From Lysobacteraceae bacterium (GTDB lineage Bacteria > Pseudomonadota > Gammaproteobacteria > Steroidobacterales > Steroidobacteraceae), in NCBI GenBank assembly GCA_012516015.1, contig JAAYXG010000414.1:1-8496 (forward strand): DNA of 8,496 nucleotides, read 5' to 3'. The stretch's first letter is position 1. Each line of letters starts with the position of its first letter. The notes beneath the pieces are model-generated. The model searched no databases. It was not told the DNA's origin and was given only the letters and a program-made list of their open reading frames with translations. Made by a program: the position numbers and the translations under genes. Below, piece by piece: positions 5,741 to 8,496 of the stretch.

Positions 5741-5768
5741 GGATCGGGGTCCCCTGATCCGCAGGAGG
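5741..5768 (+). promoter_or_regulatory. Hairpin next to the rpoH Shine-Dalgarno
   Basis: GGATCGGG (5741-5748) can pair with CCC(t)GATCC (5752-5760) around a GTC loop. The stem ends 2 nt before a strong ribosome binding site, AGGAGG (5763-5768), which is 7 nt from the ATG. E. coli rpoH mRNA controls translation by heat-labile structure, so a role in temperature control is a reasonable guess. The stem flanks the site; it does not clearly cover it. Confidence 0.4.
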
Positions 5769-5775
5769 GTTACTG

Positions 5776-6654
5776 ATGACGGCCACTACAGCGCTTGTGC
5801 GCTCGAGCACCGATTTGGTCTTCGCGGGCCCTGTCGGGAGCCTCGACGCTTACATTGATCGGGTTTCTCGCATCCCCGTGTTGTCGCGGGAGGATGAGAC
5901 GGCGCTCGCGCGCCGTTTTCGTGACGAGGGCGATTTGGACGCTGCGCGCCAGCTCGTGCTGTCGCATCTGCGCTTCGTCGTCCACATCGCGCGCGGCTAT
6001 ACGGGATATGGCTTGCCGGTCGGCGATCTGATTCAAGAAGGCAACGTCGGCCTCATGAAGGCCGTGAAGCGCTTCGATCCGGACGTCGGCGTGCGGCTCG
6101 TTTCGTTCGCGGTTCACTGGATTCGCGCGGAGATCCACGAATACGTGCTCCGCAACTGGCGGCTGGTCAAGATCGCGACCACGAAGGCGCAGCGCAAGCT
6201 GTTCTTCAATCTGCGCCGCTTCAAGAAGAATCTCGGATGGCTCAGCGAAAGCGAGACGAAGGCGATCGCGCAGGACCTCGGCGTTTCGACGTCCGAAGTG
6301 ACCGAGATGGAGCAACGTCTGAGCTCTCGGGACCTGTCGTTCGACCCGGCACCGGATACGGACGATGACGAGACGTCGTACTCACCGTCGACGTACTTGC
6401 CGCACCCCGAGGCCGACCCGTCGGTCGCGGTGGAACGCGAGCAATGGGACGAAGACACTGCGGAGCGATTGTCTCAGGCGATGGAAACGCTGGACGATCG
6501 CAGCCGCGACATCTTGGAAAGCCGCTGGATGACCGACGAGAAGGCGACGCTGCACGAGCTCGCGAGCCGGTACAGCGTCTCGGCGGAACGCATTCGCCAG
6601 ATCGAAGCGAATGCGATCAAGAAGCTGAGAGGGCTCATCGCGGAGCCCGCGTAA
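5776..6654 (+). CDS. rpoH: RNA polymerase heat-shock sigma factor RpoH (sigma-32)
   Basis: Directs RNA polymerase to heat-shock promoters (chaperones, proteases). The 292-residue protein begins region 1.2 at LDAYIDRVSRIPVLSRE (23-39). Region 2 has RFVVHIARGYTGYGLPVGDL (66-85), IQEGNVGLMKAVKRFDP (86-102) and the -10-contacting segment RLVSFAVHWIRAEIHEYVLR (107-126). The RpoH box QRKLFFNLRRFKK (139-151), diagnostic of heat-shock sigma factors, follows. Region 3 runs to about 185, then an acidic linker DTDDDET (194-200). Region 4 carries the -35 helix-turn-helix LHELASRYSVSAERIRQIEANAIKKL (259-284, quoted in parts: LHELASRYSVSAERIRQ, IEANAIKKL). Start is certain: AGGAGG lies 7 nt upstream. A sigma-E-type promoter and dyads precede it, and an intrinsic terminator follows. 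Position after ftsYEX is the usual gammaproteobacterial one. Confidence 0.97.
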   Translation: MTATTALVRSSTDLVFAGPVGSLDAYIDRVSRIPVLSREDETALARRFRDEGDLDAARQLVLSHLRFVVHIARGYTGYGLPVGDLIQEGNVGLMKAVKRFDPDVGVRLVSFAVHWIRAEIHEYVLRNWRLVKIATTKAQRKLFFNLRRFKKNLGWLSESETKAIAQDLGVSTSEVTEMEQRLSSRDLSFDPAPDTDDDETSYSPSTYLPHPEADPSVAVEREQWDEDTAERLSQAMETLDDRSRDILESRWMTDEKATLHELASRYSVSAERIRQIEANAIKKLRGLIAEPA

Positions 6655-6661
6655 CGCTCGT

Positions 6662-6687
6662 GATTCGCGACTTGCGGGTCGCGGATC
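6662..6687. other. Hairpin immediately after rpoH
   Basis: GATTCGCGAC (6662-6671) pairs with GTCGCGGATC (6678-6687) with one G-T wobble and a 6-nt loop, beginning 7 bp after the rpoH stop and ending 5 bp before the terminator. It may stabilise the mRNA 3' end or assist termination. Confidence 0.5.
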
Positions 6688-6692
6688 GCAAG

Positions 6693-6720
6693 AAAAAGGC
6701 CGGCAATGCCGGCCTTTTTT
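6693..6720. terminator. Bidirectional intrinsic terminator between rpoH and the yiaD-like gene
   Basis: AAAAA-GGCCGGC (6693-6704), loop AAT, GCCGGCC (6708-6714), then six T. The 7-bp GC stem has an A run on one side and a T run on the other, so it serves rpoH on the plus strand and the convergent lipoprotein gene on the minus strand. Confidence 0.92.
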
Positions 6721-6776
6721 GTGTCCGGTGTAAGGTGTCTGGTGTGACGCGCGACGGCGTGCTCAACACTTTACAC
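6721..6776 (+). repeat. GTGTNNG period-7 array with inverted partner
   Basis: Four 7-bp units follow the terminator without a gap: GTGTCCG, GTGTAAG, GTGTCTG, GTGTGAC (6721-6748). GTGTAAGGTGT (6728-6738) has an inverted match, ACACTTTACAC (6766-6776), with 10 of 11 positions pairing. Period and array-plus-inverted-arm layout recall elements A-C, but the sequence is unrelated. Confidence 0.6.
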
Positions 6777-6800
6777 GCGACGAAAGGAGGAGCCTTTTGG

Positions 6801-7469
6801 TCAGCTCTTCGTCACCGGAACGATCGTCAGCTCGACGCGACGATTGGCCGCGCGGCCCTGGTCCGTATCGTTCGATGCGATCGGATAAGCCTCGCCTGCG
6901 CCGACCGTGATCAGGCGCTCGTTCTTGATGCCTTGGCTTACCAGGTAGCTCGCGACGGCTTGTGCCCGTCGCTGCGAGAGCTGCAGGTTGTAAGCATCGG
7001 TGCCGGTGCTGTCGGTATGCCCCGCGACTTCGACGACGGTCTTGTTGTACTCCTTCAGCACGAGCGCAACGCCGTCGAGCACGTTGAAGAACTGCGCGTT
7101 CAAGTCGGCGCTGTTGAGTGCGAAGGTAATGTTGCTCGGCATGTTGAGCGTGATGTTGTCGCCGACGCGCGTGACGCTCACACCCGTGCCCTCCAGCCGT
7201 TGACGCAGCTTCGCTTCCTGCACGTCCATGTAGTAGCCGACGCCGCCGCCCGCAAGCGCACCGACGCCCGCGCCGATGAGGGCGTTCTCGAGCTTGTCGC
7301 CTTTCGTCAGAAGTCCCGCCACGGCACCCGCGGCGGCGCCGATGCCCGCGCCCTTCACCGCTTTGCTCGTCTGCGTTTCGCGCGTGTACGGGTTCACCGT
7401 CGTACACGCAACCGCCGCAAATACGACGAGCATGCTCACGCTCAGCATTCTGATGAATCGATTCTGCAT
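6801..7469 (-). CDS. yiaD: YiaD-like OmpA-family lipoprotein with glycine zipper
   Basis: Envelope lipoprotein expected to tether to peptidoglycan. The 222-residue precursor has a basic start, a hydrophobic core (8-20) and a lipobox ending at C22 (AAVAC). Thr follows the cysteine, not Asp, which favours outer-membrane sorting. A glycine-rich zipper (40-80: KGAGIGAAAGAVAG, ALIGAGVGALAGGGVGYYMD) follows. The OmpA C-terminal domain (about 97-218) has D153 in GHTDSTG and R168 in LSQRRAQAV, spaced like the diaminopimelate-binding Asp and Arg of OmpA, and ends GRAANRRVEL. The block VGYYMDVQEAKLR and GTGVSVTRVGDNITLNMP are close to E. coli YiaD as I recall it. AGGAG lies 8 nt before the ATG. A -10-like TACAAT is at 7554-7549. 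A small hairpin (6783-6797) and the shared terminator (6693-6720) lie downstream. Family assignment is firm; orthology to YiaD is likely. Confidence 0.93.
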   Translation of the reverse strand: MQNRFIRMLSVSMLVVFAAVACTTVNPYTRETQTSKAVKGAGIGAAAGAVAGLLTKGDKLENALIGAGVGALAGGGVGYYMDVQEAKLRQRLEGTGVSVTRVGDNITLNMPSNITFALNSADLNAQFFNVLDGVALVLKEYNKTVVEVAGHTDSTGTDAYNLQLSQRRAQAVASYLVSQGIKNERLITVGAGEAYPIASNDTDQGRAANRRVELTIVPVTKS

Positions 7470-7548
7470 ACCTTGTTCTCCTGTCGCTCCTGCTTGAAGT
7501 TCGAGTCCTCAGCTTCAGCCTCGCGGGCCAGCGCTGAACGTCGGCTTA

Positions 7549-7575
7549 ATTGTACCTGTCTGGCGCTGGCCAGAA
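7549..7575 (-). promoter_or_regulatory. Candidate promoter for the yiaD-like gene, overlapping element C
   Basis: On the reverse strand TACAAT (7554-7549) is a strong -10 box. The nearest -35 candidate is TTCTGG (7575-7570), at a short 15-bp spacing. That hexamer lies in the GGCCAGA unit of repeat element C, so the repeat would supply or abut the upstream promoter half. The leader would be about 70 nt. Confidence 0.4.
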
Positions 7576-7734
7576 CGGGCGCTGGGCGCTGGGCGCTGGG
7601 CGCTGGGCGCTGGGCGCTGGCAAGAATTCACGATGATAGGAAATCAGCCAAGGTCCTAGCAGCCGAGCTTTCAGTGATGCAGAAGTAAAAAGGTCTGGCC
7701 TTCTTCTCTGGCCAGAGCGCAGCGCCCAGAGCCC
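7561..7734. repeat. Period-7 inverted repeat element C, between the DUF962 and yiaD-like genes
   Basis: The left side has TGGCGCT-GGCCAGA-AC (7561-7576), then six perfect tandem GGGCGCT units (7577-7618) ending in GGCAAGA (7619-7625), a one-base variant of GGCCAGA. The right arm (7707-7734) is inverted: TCTGGCC, AGAGCGC, AGCGCCC, AGAGCCC. It touches the DUF962 stop codon with no gap. Arms 7605-7626 and 7706-7727 match at about 18 of 22 positions. The interior is about 81 bp and unlike the interiors of A and B. Confidence 0.85.
7687..7705 (-). terminator. Possible weak terminator for the DUF962 gene
   Basis: On the reverse strand AAGAAGG (7705-7699) pairs with CCTTTTT (7693-7687) around CCAGA, a 7-bp stem with one G-T wobble whose 3' arm is itself the T run. 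It lies inside element C, about 30 bp past the DUF962 stop. Confidence 0.3.
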
Positions 7735-8202
7735 TCAGTACGGAATGCGCAGCTTGCGAAACACGAAGCTCATGAGCCACAGCGGGCCGATCATGAGGAA
7801 CTGCAGATCCTTGAAGAACGACGGCCGCTTGCCTTCGACATGGTGGCCGACGAATTGGCCGATCCACGCGACCACGAACAACGTCAGGCAAACCACCCAC
7901 AAAGGCCAAGGCAAACTCTGCAAAGCGACAATCGCGAGCGTCACGAGAATCACGAACGCGAGCATGCCCAAGGCGAGCGAGATCGACATGCGCAGGTAGT
8001 ACAGCACGCCGAGCGCGAGCACGAGCGTGCCCCAATTGACGAGCGGAGACAGGTTGCGGAACGCCTCCGGAACCGGGATCGACCACAGCAATCCGATCAG
8101 ACTCACGACGATCACCGGAACGCAAATCCAGTGCAGGGCTTTGTTCGTCGCGTGCTGATGGCTCTCGCCGTATTCGGCAAGCCACTGCTCCACGCCTCTC
8201 AT
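7735..8202 (-). CDS. Mpo1-like (DUF962 / YGL010w family) membrane protein
   Basis: The 155-residue protein matches the DUF962 family, whose yeast member Mpo1 is an iron-dependent dioxygenase in alpha-oxidation of 2-hydroxy fatty acids. Conserved features: YGESHQHATNKALHWICVP (11-29, with H15, H17, N20, H24) and WIGQFVGHHVEGKRPSFF (113-130, with H120, H121, E123), plausible metal ligands. The end FLMIGPLWLMSFVFRK (135-150) is also typical. Hydrophobic segments lie at about 25-41, 57-70, 75-95, 100-118 and 135-148. GAGG sits 7 nt before the ATG. It is divergent from an acyl-CoA dehydrogenase gene, and a desaturase gene lies at the far end of the window; a lipid role fits but the bacterial substrate is unknown. 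The right arm of repeat element C begins directly after its TGA. Confidence 0.93.
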   Translation of the reverse strand: MRGVEQWLAEYGESHQHATNKALHWICVPVIVVSLIGLLWSIPVPEAFRNLSPLVNWGTLVLALGVLYYLRMSISLALGMLAFVILVTLAIVALQSLPWPLWVVCLTLFVVAWIGQFVGHHVEGKRPSFFKDLQFLMIGPLWLMSFVFRKLRIPY

Positions 8203-8342
8203 GACTCACCCTCATATCGAGAACTTTCTGCATACGCTACCCGCGTACTTCGACGCGAACAAGGAGAACATTGCATACCGTCCTTGCCCGCACAGCCGAC
8301 GGCCGATCGGGAGGGCTATCATGGGCGCACAGGAGAAGCGCC

Positions 8343-8496
8343 ATGACGAAGACCCCTCGAGCAAACGGCAGCCCGCCTCGCGAGATCGATCCTCTCGATC
8401 TTTACTCCGTGCGCGCGTCGTTGAGCGATGAAGAACGTCTCGTACAAGACTCGATAGGCAAATTCGTTGACGAGCGAGTTCTGCCCATCATCGGCG
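8343..8496 (+). CDS. Acyl-CoA dehydrogenase, probably glutaryl-CoA dehydrogenase-like (first 51 residues, runs off the window)
   Basis: The visible N-terminus has a short basic leader (MTKTPRANGSPPREI), then DPLDLYSVRASLSDEERLVQ (16-35) and DSIGKFVDERVLPIIG (36-51). The pattern DP-x-L with L-T/S-D/E-E-E-R, then a helix ending in a V/KLPI motif, is the start of the acyl-CoA dehydrogenase N-terminal helical domain, and the DP-x-DLxxxxxxLxxEER spacing is what glutaryl-CoA dehydrogenases show. The FAD-binding and catalytic regions are outside the window, so substrate is unproven. Start: AGGAG at 8331-8335 lies 7 nt before the ATG. TATCAT (8317-8322) could be a -10 box, with no convincing -35. The gene is divergent from the DUF962 gene across a 140-bp spacer. 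Confidence 0.8.
   Translation, partial: MTKTPRANGSPPREIDPLDLYSVRASLSDEERLVQDSIGKFVDERVLPIIG

Noticed and set aside
6444..7688. 414-codon plus-strand open frame
   Set aside because: It covers the end of rpoH out of frame, the terminator, the antisense of the yiaD-like gene and element C (where heptads give GAGRWAL-type repeats). No family resemblance; GC-rich antisense artefact.
7561..7734. CRISPR array
   Set aside because: The direct repeats are 7 bp with no spacers between them; this is a microsatellite with inverted arms.
8201..8431. 76-codon plus-strand frame starting MTHPHIENFLHTLP
   Set aside because: No ribosome binding site, overlaps the well-supported dehydrogenase start in another frame, and becomes Arg/Ser-rich.

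Overview
The window looks like chromosomal core sequence from a GC-rich gammaproteobacterium. The gene set mutM, coaD, rsmD, ftsY-ftsE-ftsX and rpoH, with rsmD divergent from ftsY and rpoH downstream of ftsX, is the classical gammaproteobacterial arrangement. The high GC content, repeat-rich spacers and neighbouring lipid genes make a xanthomonad- or Steroidobacter-like lineage plausible, but that placement is inference. I see no phage, transposase, CRISPR array, tRNA or rRNA.

Layout: 1-400 (-) is the N-terminal part of a delta-9-type fatty acid desaturase running off the left edge. 649-1464 (+) is mutM. 1651-2157 (-) and 2154-2765 (-) are coaD and rsmD, overlapping by 4 bp as an rsmD-coaD operon convergent with mutM. 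2836-3816, 3942-4673 and 4670-5584 (+) are ftsY, ftsE and ftsX. 5776-6654 (+) is rpoH, preceded by a 191-bp spacer full of dyads and carrying a good sigma-E-type promoter. 6801-7469 (-) is a YiaD-like OmpA-domain lipoprotein, convergent with rpoH across an intrinsic terminator. 7735-8202 (-) is an Mpo1-like (DUF962) membrane protein. 8343-8496 (+) is the start of an acyl-CoA (glutaryl-CoA-like) dehydrogenase.

The functional themes are DNA repair (mutM), CoA synthesis (coaD), 16S rRNA methylation (rsmD), membrane targeting and septal cell-wall hydrolysis control (ftsY, ftsE, ftsX), heat shock control (rpoH), envelope maintenance (yiaD-like), and lipid or acyl-CoA metabolism (desaturase, Mpo1-like, acyl-CoA dehydrogenase).

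The most unusual content is in the spacers. Three of them (1471-1644, 3816-3940, 7561-7734) hold one repeat architecture: period-7 G-rich units (GGGCGCT and variants) ending in GGCCAGA, then 72-106 bp of unrelated sequence, then the same thing inverted. Four different genes (mutM, coaD, ftsY, DUF962) have such an arm within 0-6 bp of the stop codon, each time with the G-rich strand as the sense strand. Several arms meet the G-quadruplex pattern. A further period-7 array of different sequence (GTGTNNG) follows the rpoH terminator. I found no defence, biosynthetic or mobile system; the coding content is ordinary core genome.
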